64,000 nt of DNA from Gemmatimonadota bacterium (lineage in GTDB: Bacteria > Gemmatimonadota > Gemmatimonadetes > Gemmatimonadales > GWC2-71-9). Position 1 is the stretch's first letter; the number at the start of each line of letters is the position of its first letter. Both the position numbers and the translations under genes were made by a program. This document shows positions 9,327 through 17,970 of the stretch, in pieces. The stretch is taken from positions 1,879,501-1,943,500 of the forward strand of contig JADJOM010000003.1 in NCBI GenBank assembly GCA_016713785.1. The letters are read 5' to 3'. Below the pieces are notes generated by a model, which did not search any database, had not been told where the DNA came from, and saw only the letters and a list, made by a program, of their open reading frames with translations.

Positions 9327-11062
9327 CCCAAACCACCCCCGCCCGTCCCATGGATGGCGCGCGCCTGCTGCTGTGGACCGGCCTGCTCACCGGCCTGGTC
9401 GAGGGCGCGATCCTCACCTTCCGCCGGTTCGTGCAGCACCAGTCCGTGTGGGCGCCGGCCGACGTCCTCTGGATGGCGCCCCTGGTGTACCTGACGGCGG
9501 CGATCCCCCTCGCGGTGGCCGCGGCCCTGGCCATCCGCCTGGCCCCGCGCCTGTGTTCCTGGGCCCGCCTGGCGGGCGTGGCGGGGTTCCTGGGCGCGGC
9601 GGTGCTCTCGGCGTTGTTGTTCGGAGGCCTGCTGCACTGGTCGGCGCACCTGCTGCTGGCCGTCGGGATCGGGCTCCAGTACAGCCGTCGCGTGGCCCCG
9701 CCGGCGCTGGCCGGCCGCCGCCTGCCGTGGCTGGTCGCCGCGGTGCTGCTGGTGGCGGTCGGATTCGTCGCGGGTAACCGGCTGCGGGAACGACGCGCCG
9801 TGCGCGGCGCGGCGTCGGGCCGCGGCCCGAACGTGCTGCTGATCATCTGGGACACGGTGCGGGCGGAGAGCCTCAGCCTGTACGGCTACGCCCGCCCCAC
9901 CACGCCGGAGACGCTCCGCCGCGCGACCTCGGGCGTGACCTTCGAACAGGCCATGAGCACCGCGCCGTGGACCCTTGGCTCGCACGCGGGGATGTTCACC
10001 GGCCTGTACACGCAGGACCTCTCGGTAGGCTGGCGGACGCCCCTGCGCACCAGCGCGCCGACCCTCGCCGGGGAGCTCGCCTCGCGCGGGTACCGGACCG
10101 GGGGCTTCGTGGCCAACCTGGTGGCGGCCTCGCGCGAAAGCGGGCTGGCCCGCGGCTTCGGGCGCTACGAGGACTTCCCGTTCACGGTGGGCACCGCCGT
10201 GCGCAGCACCCTGCTCGGGCAGCGGCTGGATCGCTGGCGCCCCTTCTTCCGGGGAGGGATGCGCATCTACGAACCGCTGCGGGCGGCGGCGATCACCGAC
10301 AACTTCCTGGCATGGGAAGGGCGCGGCGAGGGGCCGTGGTTCGCCTTCCTCAACTACTTCGACGCGCACGATCCCTACTACCCGCCGCCCGGCTACCGGG
10401 CGCGGTTCAACGGACCGGTCAAGCTCATCGACAAGTATGACGGGGCCATCGCCCTGCTCGACCAGGAGGTGGCGCGCCTGCTCGACACCCTCGCGGCCCG
10501 GGGGGTGCTCGACAGCACGATCGTGATCCTGACGTCCGACCACGGGGAGCTCTTCGGGGAGCACGGCCTGCACCAGCATGGCAACAGCCTCTACAGTCAG
10601 GTGCTGCACGTGCCCCTGGTGATCTGGGCGCCGGGGCGGGTGCCGGCGGGGCGGCGGATCCCGCGCGAGGTGAGCCTGCGCGACCTCCCCGCGACGGTGT
10701 TCGACCTGGCCTATCCGGGGGAGCCGCATCCGTTCCCGGGAGCCACGCTGGCCCGCGCCTGGCGCGACAGCGCCGCGCCCCCGGACACGATCCTCGCCGG
10801 GGTGCCCAAAGGGGTGAACACGCCCGCGACGGAGCCGGTGACCCGGGGCAACATGAGCGCGGTCCTCAGCGGCGGGCTGCATTACATCGTGAATGGTGAC
10901 GGGGCGCTGGAGCTGTTCGATCGCCGGGCCGACCCGTCCGAGACGCACGACCTCGCGGCCGAGCCGGCGCGACGCGGGACCATCGATACCCTGCACGACG
11001 CGCTGCGTGCCAGGATCCCCGCCACATGGCACGCGGACACCGCGCGGGGCCGGCGCCCGTGA
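9323..11062 (+). CDS. Membrane sulfatase-like protein, paralog 4 of 8 (Thr-type)
   Basis: 579 residues, the shortest of the eight. The nucleophile loop is WTLGSH (Thr217), with the usual Pro replaced by Gly. The first metal motif is IIWDTVRA instead of LDT; Asp is kept. TSDHGELFGEHG carries Asp406, followed by HGNSLYSQVL. FLNYFDAHDPYYPPP is conserved. The region between the AHDPY motif and the next helix is shortened relative to paralogs 1-3 and 8, which explains the smaller size. The start is in an ATGA overlap with paralog 3, and the stop lies in a GTGA overlap with paralog 5. Late GVPKGVNTPATEP resembles KGINTPPSDP in paralog 6. Confidence 0.85.
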   Translation: MTQTTPARPMDGARLLLWTGLLTGLVEGAILTFRRFVQHQSVWAPADVLWMAPLVYLTAAIPLAVAAALAIRLAPRLCSWARLAGVAGFLGAAVLSALLFGGLLHWSAHLLLAVGIGLQYSRRVAPPALAGRRLPWLVAAVLLVAVGFVAGNRLRERRAVRGAASGRGPNVLLIIWDTVRAESLSLYGYARPTTPETLRRATSGVTFEQAMSTAPWTLGSHAGMFTGLYTQDLSVGWRTPLRTSAPTLAGELASRGYRTGGFVANLVAASRESGLARGFGRYEDFPFTVGTAVRSTLLGQRLDRWRPFFRGGMRIYEPLRAAAITDNFLAWEGRGEGPWFAFLNYFDAHDPYYPPPGYRARFNGPVKLIDKYDGAIALLDQEVARLLDTLAARGVLDSTIVILTSDHGELFGEHGLHQHGNSLYSQVLHVPLVIWAPGRVPAGRRIPREVSLRDLPATVFDLAYPGEPHPFPGATLARAWRDSAAPPDTILAGVPKGVNTPATEPVTRGNMSAVLSGGLHYIVNGDGALELFDRRADPSETHDLAAEPARRGTIDTLHDALRARIPATWHADTARGRRP

Positions 11063-12903
11063 GCCCACGCGCGCCGTCCGCCACCGACCTGCTGCGCCTC
11101 GGCCTGTGGCTGGGGCTGGTCGTGGGCCTGGTGGAGGGCGTCGAGTGGCTGGCCCTCGGCCTGATCCCCGGCGCGCTCTCCTGGCGCACCGGGAATTCCT
11201 CCTATGCCATCTGGATGGCGCCGCTGGTCATGGGCACGCTTGGCCTGGCGCTGGGTGCCATGGCGGCGCTCGCCGCGGCGCCGGCACGCCAGCCGCGGCG
11301 GTGGGATCTCGGGCTGGTCGGCCTCGTGACCTTCCTGGGCGCCTACCTGGTGGCCACGCTGCAGGGGCAGGTCTTCTCGGAGGTCGCCGCGCTCCTCCTC
11401 GCCGCGGGGGTGACGACCGTGGTGCTCCGCTGGTACGGCGCCCGGCGCGATCGGCTGCTGCCCTTCTGCGCCCGCACCGCGCTTCCGCTGACCGCCGTGG
11501 TGGCGGTGCTGGCGCTGGCCACGATCGGTGGACGCCGGCTCGGCGAACGCCGCGCGCTGGCGGGGCTGCCGTCGGGCCCGGGCGGCCGCCCGAACGTCCT
11601 GCTGCTGCTGCTCGATACCCAGCGTGCCGACCACCTGTCGCTCTACGGCTATGGCCGTCCGACCTCGCCGGCCCTGACGGCGTTCGCCGCGGAGGCGGTC
11701 CGCTACGCCAACGCCTCGGCCCCCTCGTCGTGGACGCTGCCGAGCCACGCCGGGATGTTCACCGGCCAGCCGCTGCACCAGCACCGGGCGGGCATCCTCC
11801 GCCGTCCGTACCTCGATGGCCGGTTTCCCACCGTGGCGGAGGCGCTGCGTGACGCGGGCTACGGCACCGGGGGGTTTGTCGCGAATACGTTCTGGGTCGG
11901 GCGGCAGACCGGCCTGGCCCGGGGCTTCACCCACTTCGAGGACTTCTACGGCACCGTGGGCGACGCGCTGGCCCGGACCACGCTGGGCCGGCGGCTGGCG
12001 TACGAGGTGCTGCCGCGCTTCGGGTGGACCGCGATGCCCGGACGGAAATGGGCCCCCCGGCTCAACCGGGACCTGCTCGCCTGGCTCGACGGGCTCGGCG
12101 ACCGGCCCTTCTTCGCGTTCGTGAACTACTTCGACGTGCACGCGCCGCTGGCGCCGCCCCCGCCCTACGCCGGCCGCTTCGGTGGCGACACGACGGCGGG
12201 GACGGCACGCGAGATCGACATCGGGGCGATCGGCGCCACGATGCAGCTGCCGCCGCCGGAGCGGCTCGAGGCCCTGCGCAATGCCTATGACGAGTCCATC
12301 CTGTCCCTGGACGCCGCGCTGGGCGAGCTGTTCGCCGCGCTCCGCGCCCGCGGGCTGCTGGAGAACACCCTGGTGATCATCACCTCCGACCACGGCGAGA
12401 GCTGGGGGGAGCACGGGATGATCTACCATGGGCACAGCCTCTACCAGGAGCAGACGTCGGTGCCGCTCGTGGTCCGCTGGCCGGGGGGACGTCACGGTGG
12501 GCGGGTGATCACGACCCCGGTGGGGGTGACCCAGGTGCCGGCGACGGTCCTCGATGCGCTGGGGCTCGGGCACGCGGCCTTTCCCGGCGACCCGCTCCCG
12601 CTGGTGGAGCGGCCGGGGACGGTGGTCCAGACGGAGCTGGCCCGGCGCTCCTCGGTGCCGTCCAATTGGCCCGCCTCGCGCGGGTCGGTGGCCGCGCTGG
12701 TGACCGACAGCCTGCACTACATCGAGGAAGAAGACGGCCGGGCGGAGCTGTACCACCTGGGCCGTGACCCCCGGGAGCTGACGGACCTCGCCGCGGAACC
12801 GGCGCGGGCACCGCTGCTCGCGGACTTCAGCACCCGGCTGGCCTCGACCCTCGCCGGCCATGGCCTCAGCTGGCGATCCCCCGCCCCACGGACGACTCCA
12901 TGA
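11059..12903 (+). CDS. Membrane sulfatase-like protein, paralog 5 of 8 (Thr-type)
   Basis: 614 residues from the GTG at 11059. An in-frame ATG at 11026 exists but would overlap paralog 4 by 37 bases, whereas GTG 11059 gives the GTGA stop-start overlap used throughout the array. Motifs: LLLLDTQRADHLSLYGYGRPTSP, nucleophile loop WTLPSH with Thr226, FVNYFDVHAPLAPP (Asp-Val-His instead of Asp-Ala-His), TSDHGESWGEHG (Asp444) and HGHSLYQEQT. It is among the most divergent members, with altered residues around the second conserved His and a longer insertion between the two halves of the domain (about residues 375-410). Confidence 0.85.
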   Translation: MSPRAPSATDLLRLGLWLGLVVGLVEGVEWLALGLIPGALSWRTGNSSYAIWMAPLVMGTLGLALGAMAALAAAPARQPRRWDLGLVGLVTFLGAYLVATLQGQVFSEVAALLLAAGVTTVVLRWYGARRDRLLPFCARTALPLTAVVAVLALATIGGRRLGERRALAGLPSGPGGRPNVLLLLLDTQRADHLSLYGYGRPTSPALTAFAAEAVRYANASAPSSWTLPSHAGMFTGQPLHQHRAGILRRPYLDGRFPTVAEALRDAGYGTGGFVANTFWVGRQTGLARGFTHFEDFYGTVGDALARTTLGRRLAYEVLPRFGWTAMPGRKWAPRLNRDLLAWLDGLGDRPFFAFVNYFDVHAPLAPPPPYAGRFGGDTTAGTAREIDIGAIGATMQLPPPERLEALRNAYDESILSLDAALGELFAALRARGLLENTLVIITSDHGESWGEHGMIYHGHSLYQEQTSVPLVVRWPGGRHGGRVITTPVGVTQVPATVLDALGLGHAAFPGDPLPLVERPGTVVQTELARRSSVPSNWPASRGSVAALVTDSLHYIEEEDGRAELYHLGRDPRELTDLAAEPARAPLLADFSTRLASTLAGHGLSWRSPAPRTTP

Positions 12904-14669
12904 CGGACCCGCGCACCCCTGCCACCGTCGGCCTCCTCGATGGCCTCCTGTTCCTGCTCGGCGCAGGGCTGTTCACCGGGCTCCTGGATGCCGGCTGGTT
13001 CGCCTTCCAGCGCGTGGCGCTGCACCAGATCACCTTCATCCCGCCCGAGGCGCTCTGGGTGGCGCCCCCGGTATACGCCGCGGTGTTCCTGGGGCTGGGA
13101 TTGCCGTTGCTGCTGGTGGGCCTCCTCCGGCCGGCCTGGGCTCCCCTGCTCGCCCCCGCGGTGGCGCTCACGCTCCTGACCGCGACGCTGCTGTTCATCT
13201 TTGCCGGCAACCGGCTGGCCACCACGGCGCTGGTGCTCCTGAGCCTGGGCGTCGGGATCCGGGGCGGGCAGTGGATCGGTGCCCGGTTCGCGCGCTGGGC
13301 CCCCGGGCTCCGGCGGGCGAGCCTGGCGCTGCTGCTGGTCACCGCGGCCGGCGCGGGGGCGGGACTCTGGTCCCGCCGCGTGGCGCTGGCGGCTGGCCGC
13401 GCGGGGACCGCCCTGCCGAACGTGCTGCTGATCATCCTCGACACGGTGCGGGCGGAGTCCCTGAGCCTCTACGGCTACCCCCGCCCCACCACTCCGCGGA
13501 TGGACGAGTTCGCCCGCGGCGGCGTGGTCTTCGACAGCGCCATGAGCGTGACGTCGTGGACCCTGCCCAGCCACGGGTCGATGTTCACCGGGCGCTATCA
13601 CCAGGAGATCAGCACCGACTGGTTGCGGCCGCTCGACGCCGCCGACCGGGTGCTGGCCGAGGCGTTTCGGGACGCGGGGTACAGCACCGCGGCCTTCGTC
13701 GCCAACCTGGCCTACACCACCCGCGAGAGCGGCCTGGCCCGCGGCTTCGAGACCTTCCGCGACTACAAGTTCACCCTGCGTCAGGCGTGGCTCGACTGCA
13801 GCCTCTGCGCCGGCGTGACCCTCCGCTACACCGGCACCAAGCGGTTCAGGCGGGACAACGAGCCCAAGTCCGGCGCGGAGGTGAACGCCGAGTTCCTGCA
13901 GTGGCTCGACGCGCGGCGACCGGAGCGCTTCTTCGTCTTCCTGAACCTCTTCGACGCCCACGCCCCTCGTCCGCGGATCCCGGCGGGGAGCCCCTGGGAC
14001 GCCGGCAACCGGCTGCAGGACCGGTACGACTACGCGATCAACCTGACCGACGGCTATGTGGGGGCCCTGCTGGACTCCCTCCAGGCGCGGGGCATCCTCG
14101 ACAGCACGCTGGTGGTCATCGCCTCCGACCACGGCGAGCACATGGGGGAGCACGGCCTGAAGGAGCACGGCAACAGCCTCTACCTGCCGGTGCTCCACGT
14201 GCCGCTGCTGCTCCGCGGCCCGGGCGTTGCGGCGGGGGCGCGGGTGCGACGCCTGGTGACCCTGCGAGACCTGGCCGAGACGATCCGGGCCACCGTGCAG
14301 CTGCCGGGCGCGCCCTTCCCGGGCGTCTCGCTGGCGCCGCTGTGGCAGGGCGCCGACAGCGCCACGCCGAGCCCGGTGCTGGCGCAGATCATCAAGGGCA
14401 TCAACACGCCGCCCTCCGACCCGGTAACCAGCGGGACCATGAACGCCGTCCTCGGGCATGACCTGCACTACGTGCTCTGGGGGGATGGGCGGGAGGAGCT
14501 GTACCGCCTGTCGACCGACCCGGCGGCGGCCACCAACCTGGCGGCCCAGCCGGCGCAGCAGGCGGTGCTCGACTCGGCACGGGCGGCCCTCCGCGCCCTC
14601 CTCACGCCCGGCTGGCAGGGCAGCGCGCCGGTGCCGGCCCCGGGCACCGTGGGCAAGGTCGGCCAGTGA
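12900..14669 (+). CDS. Membrane sulfatase-like protein, paralog 6 of 8 (Thr-type)
   Basis: 589 residues. Four or more TM helices, then LLIILDTVRAESLSLYGYPRPTTP, loop WTLPSH (Thr221), FLNLFDAHAPRPRIP, ASDHGEHMGEHG (Asp410) and HGNSLYLPVLHVPLLL. A pair of cysteines in the sequence LDCSLCAGV (about residues 299-302) is not seen in most paralogs and could form a periplasmic disulfide. ATGA overlap with paralog 5; GTGA overlap with the glycosyltransferase that follows. Function as for the array: a membrane-anchored extracytoplasmic phosphoryl- or sulfuryl-group enzyme with Thr as probable nucleophile. Confidence 0.85.
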   Translation: MTDPRTPATVGLLDGLLFLLGAGLFTGLLDAGWFAFQRVALHQITFIPPEALWVAPPVYAAVFLGLGLPLLLVGLLRPAWAPLLAPAVALTLLTATLLFIFAGNRLATTALVLLSLGVGIRGGQWIGARFARWAPGLRRASLALLLVTAAGAGAGLWSRRVALAAGRAGTALPNVLLIILDTVRAESLSLYGYPRPTTPRMDEFARGGVVFDSAMSVTSWTLPSHGSMFTGRYHQEISTDWLRPLDAADRVLAEAFRDAGYSTAAFVANLAYTTRESGLARGFETFRDYKFTLRQAWLDCSLCAGVTLRYTGTKRFRRDNEPKSGAEVNAEFLQWLDARRPERFFVFLNLFDAHAPRPRIPAGSPWDAGNRLQDRYDYAINLTDGYVGALLDSLQARGILDSTLVVIASDHGEHMGEHGLKEHGNSLYLPVLHVPLLLRGPGVAAGARVRRLVTLRDLAETIRATVQLPGAPFPGVSLAPLWQGADSATPSPVLAQIIKGINTPPSDPVTSGTMNAVLGHDLHYVLWGDGREELYRLSTDPAAATNLAAQPAQQAVLDSARAALRALLTPGWQGSAPVPAPGTVGKVGQ

Positions 14670-16180
14670 AGGGATCGCCGCCGCCCGCGACGATTCTTGG
14701 CGCCGGGCTCCTGAGCCTCGTGGCGATGCTGGCGCTCGTGCTGCTGTCGCCGCTGCTGGCCGGGTTCTCGCCCACGCTCTACCTGCAACGGGACGAAATC
14801 ACCTTCCTGGACCACCTGAGTCAGGGGCTCGCCGCGGTGCCGGCCTTCGCCGAGGCCATCCGGCTCGCGGCCCGGGGCGCCGGCCCCCTGGCCGATCCCG
14901 ACCTGCGGATGGTCGCGGTCCTCGGGCCGGTGCTCCTCGCCACGGCGGCGATGCTGGCCCTGCTCCGCTGGGTGGAGCGCCAGCCGGCCGAGGCGCTGCA
15001 CGCCGGCCAGCTCCGCCTGGTCCTCGGCGTGGGCCTCGCCCTCGGTGTGGTGGCCAGCTGCGCCGTGCCAAGTTATACCGTGGACTTCTGGCTCTCGGTG
15101 GCATGGGGGAGGATGTTCGCGGTCGGCCAGAACGCCTACTACCTGCCGTTCACCCATGTGGCGTTCCAGGGGATCCCGGGAGGCGGGTTCGAGGAGACGG
15201 AACGGTTCACCTACGGACCGCTGTGGGCGCTGCTGAGCCACGGCCTGGCCGTGCTGGCCGGCGACCGCACGGCGGCGGCCTTCGTCCTGGGCAAGCTGGT
15301 GCTGCTCCTGGCCTGGGCGGTGACCGTCGGCGCCCTGACCAGGGCCGCCGGCAGGCGGGGGGTGCGGGCCGCGCTGCGCACCGCCTGCCTGACGGCGTGG
15401 CTGCCGCCGCTGCTGCTGTTTGGCCTGGCGGAGGGCCACAACGATATGTTCATGCTGATGTTCGTGGCACTCTGGCTCGAGGCCGCGGACCGCCGGGACC
15501 ACCGCTGGACCCCGCTCTGGCTGGTCCTGGCCTGCCTGACGAAGCTGGTGGCGGCCCCGCTGCTCGGGCTGGAACTCCTGCTGGCGGCCCGCACCGGGGC
15601 GCTCCGGCGACCGGGCTACTGGGGAGCCGGGGCGGTGGCGGCGCTGCTCGTGGCGCTCTGCCTGGGTCGGTACTACGATGGCCCCGGCTTCATGGCGGCG
15701 ACGGCCGCCATGCAGCGGTGGATCTTCTGGGTGCCCACGACCTTCGTGACCACCGTGACCGGCCTGGCGGGGCACGCCCTGCCCGAGCGGACCGTCGACC
15801 TGGCCGTCGCGGTGGTGGGCCTCGCGGGGGTCGCCGTCCTCCTGGGGCGGGACCTCCGTGCACCCACGGCGGCCGGATGGCTGGCCAGCGCGGCCGCCAT
15901 CATCGGCTTCACGCTGGCCACACTCACCGGCCACGTCTGGCCCTGGTTTGCGCTCTGGCTGGTGCCAGTGGTGGCACTCGCGTGGCCGACGCCCTGGAGC
16001 GCGGTGGCGCTCGCGTTCCTGCTCCTGACTCCCGTGCTCGACCTGGCGTGGGTGCTCCGGCCCGACTGGAGCCTGCGACCCTGGTTCGACCTGCCCCTGT
16101 ATGGGGCGCCGCTCGCCCTGACGCTCGTATTGCTGGTGCGGCGGGATGCCCTGCGCCCCCTCCCTGAGGACCCGTCATGA
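14666..16180 (+). CDS. GT-C membrane glycosyltransferase (GT87/DUF2029-like)
   Basis: 504-residue polytopic protein with about ten or more TM helices. An early periplasmic-loop acidic motif (QRDEITFLD) is followed by YTVDFWLSVAWGRMF, RFTYGPLWALLSHGL and EGHNDMFMLMFVALWLE. The HND signature and tandem helices recall GT87/DUF2029 mannosyltransferases that use polyprenyl-phosphate sugars. The exact CAZy family is uncertain. It starts with GTG in a GTGA overlap with paralog 6 and ends in an ATGA overlap with paralog 7, so it is embedded in the array rather than merely adjacent. This implies the array acts on a glycan or glycolipid assembled on the outer face of the inner membrane. Confidence 0.72.
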   Translation: MKGSPPPATILGAGLLSLVAMLALVLLSPLLAGFSPTLYLQRDEITFLDHLSQGLAAVPAFAEAIRLAARGAGPLADPDLRMVAVLGPVLLATAAMLALLRWVERQPAEALHAGQLRLVLGVGLALGVVASCAVPSYTVDFWLSVAWGRMFAVGQNAYYLPFTHVAFQGIPGGGFEETERFTYGPLWALLSHGLAVLAGDRTAAAFVLGKLVLLLAWAVTVGALTRAAGRRGVRAALRTACLTAWLPPLLLFGLAEGHNDMFMLMFVALWLEAADRRDHRWTPLWLVLACLTKLVAAPLLGLELLLAARTGALRRPGYWGAGAVAALLVALCLGRYYDGPGFMAATAAMQRWIFWVPTTFVTTVTGLAGHALPERTVDLAVAVVGLAGVAVLLGRDLRAPTAAGWLASAAAIIGFTLATLTGHVWPWFALWLVPVVALAWPTPWSAVALAFLLLTPVLDLAWVLRPDWSLRPWFDLPLYGAPLALTLVLLVRRDALRPLPEDPS

Positions 16181-17970
16181 GTTCGTCCGAACCCCGCGCG
16201 ACACCCCGCGCCACGGCCGCCACGGAGCGCTTCGCGCCGTCGGAGGCGCTGGCGTTCTACGCCGCCCTCGCCCTGGGGTCGGGCTGGATCGGCGTCGGCA
16301 TCCTGGCGTTCCGGCGGGTGGTCCAGCAGACGTTTACCTGGGCCGGCCCGGACACCGCCTGGATGACGCCGCTGTCCTATCTCTTCCTGTACGGCGCGGT
16401 GTTCCTTCCCGGGATCGTGCTCTGGCGCCTGCGGCCCCGGCACCGGCATCCCACCCTCGTGACCGGCCTCCTGATCGGGATCTCCGCCTTCTCGGCGCTC
16501 ACCGTGACCTTCGGCGATGGCCTGCACATCGCGGCCCGGGTGCTGCTGTCGGTTGGCCTGGGCATCCAGGGCTCACGGCTGGTGAGCGCGTACAGCGCGG
16601 GCCTCCGGCGCCACGTCCGGTGGATGGCCAGCGTGATGCTGGCGGGCGTGCTGATCGCCGCGGCGTACAGCTTCCTGGTGCAGCCCTGGCAGGTGCGGCG
16701 GAGGCTGGCGGCCACGCCGCCGCCGGTGGCGGGCGCGCCGAATGTCCTGATCCTGATCCTCGACACCGTCCGGGCCAGCGCGCTCAGCCTCTACGGCTAC
16801 CACCGCCCGACCACCCCGATGCTCGAGGCCTGGGCGGCCCAGGGTGTGGTCTTCGACTCGGCCTACTCGCCCGCCCCGTGGACCCTGCCCTCGCACGGGA
16901 CGCTGTTCACCGGCGAGCCGCACCGCGCGCTCTCGGTGAACTGGCTCAAGCCGCTCGACACGACCCAGCCGGTGCTGGCCGAGGCATTCGCCGCGGCGGG
17001 ATACCGCACCGCCGGGGTGTCCGCCAACTTCTTCTACGTGACCGAGGAATCGGGCCTGGCCCGCGGGTTCGACCTGTTCGTGGACCACCCCCGGACCGTG
17101 CGGCAGCTGCTCCTGTCGTCGGTACCCGGCCAGATGGTGGCCGGGCGCATCTTCGGCCGGTACGAGAAGGAACGCGAGGCGGACGAGATGGACGCCGCCG
17201 TGGTCCAGACCCGGTTCCGCCGCTGGCTCGCCCGCAACCCCGACCGGCCCTGGTTCGGCTTCCTCAACTTCTTCGACGCCCACAAGCCCTACTTCCTGCC
17301 GGTGACGGGGCACCCCGATTTCGGCGGCACCCGCACCGAGCAGGACCGGTACGACATCGCCATCTGGTCGATCGACCGCGAGATCGGCGCGCTGCTGCGG
17401 GACCTCGAGTCGCAGGGCATCCTGGAGCACACGGTGGTGATCATCACCTCGGACCACGGCGAGCACTTCGGCGAGCACGGCCTCCACGGCCACGCCCAGA
17501 GCCTGTACGTCCCCCTGCTGCACGTGCCGCTGCTCATGCTCGGGCCCGGCGTGCCCAAGGGCGTGCGCGTCCGCACCCCCGCCAGCCTCGAGGACGTCGC
17601 CGCCACGGTGCAGGAACTCACCGGCCTCGCGCGGCCCCGGTTCCCGGGGCAGTCCTTCGCCGCGTGCTGGCGGGCGCCCGCCTGCGGCCGCACCGTCCCG
17701 GACACCATCACCGCCGCCGTGCAGGCGAGTCCCGAGCGGCAGGCGCGCGGCCCGAGCGCCAAGGGCCCGCTGGTGGCGGTGGTCGTCGATCAATGGCACT
17801 ACATCCGGAACCTCGAGGGGCGCGAGGAGCTCTACGACCTGAGCCAGGATCCGGCCGAGCGGCACAACCTGGCCGCGGATTCCGCCGACTCGGACGTGCT
17901 GGGCCGGCTGCGGGCCTCGGCGACCGCGGCGGCGCTGCCGGCCCCAGCCCGCCAGGCGGGCGGCCAGTGA
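16177..17970 (+). CDS. Membrane sulfatase-like protein, paralog 7 of 8 (Thr-type)
   Basis: 597 residues. TM bundle to about residue 175, then LILILDTVRASALSLYGYHRPTTP, loop WTLPSH with Thr236, FLNFFDAHKPYFLP, TSDHGEHFGEHG (Asp426), HGHAQSLYVPLLHVPLLM. A late insert APACGRTVPDT contains a Cys unique in the array. The start is in an ATGA overlap with the GT-C gene and the end in a GTGA overlap with paralog 8. The same nucleotide stretch has a long second open frame that runs into paralog 8. I treat that as a GC-driven shadow because the frame used here carries all catalytic motifs. Confidence 0.85.
   Translation: MSSSEPRATPRATAATERFAPSEALAFYAALALGSGWIGVGILAFRRVVQQTFTWAGPDTAWMTPLSYLFLYGAVFLPGIVLWRLRPRHRHPTLVTGLLIGISAFSALTVTFGDGLHIAARVLLSVGLGIQGSRLVSAYSAGLRRHVRWMASVMLAGVLIAAAYSFLVQPWQVRRRLAATPPPVAGAPNVLILILDTVRASALSLYGYHRPTTPMLEAWAAQGVVFDSAYSPAPWTLPSHGTLFTGEPHRALSVNWLKPLDTTQPVLAEAFAAAGYRTAGVSANFFYVTEESGLARGFDLFVDHPRTVRQLLLSSVPGQMVAGRIFGRYEKEREADEMDAAVVQTRFRRWLARNPDRPWFGFLNFFDAHKPYFLPVTGHPDFGGTRTEQDRYDIAIWSIDREIGALLRDLESQGILEHTVVIITSDHGEHFGEHGLHGHAQSLYVPLLHVPLLMLGPGVPKGVRVRTPASLEDVAATVQELTGLARPRFPGQSFAACWRAPACGRTVPDTITAAVQASPERQARGPSAKGPLVAVVVDQWHYIRNLEGREELYDLSQDPAERHNLAADSADSDVLGRLRASATAAALPAPARQAGGQ

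Noticed and set aside
12717..14468. Long minus-strand open frames (580+ codons) opposite paralogs 5 and 6
   Set aside because: Low-complexity, Arg/Gly/Pro/Gln-rich translations without family motifs, arising from high GC; similar shadows lie opposite most genes here.
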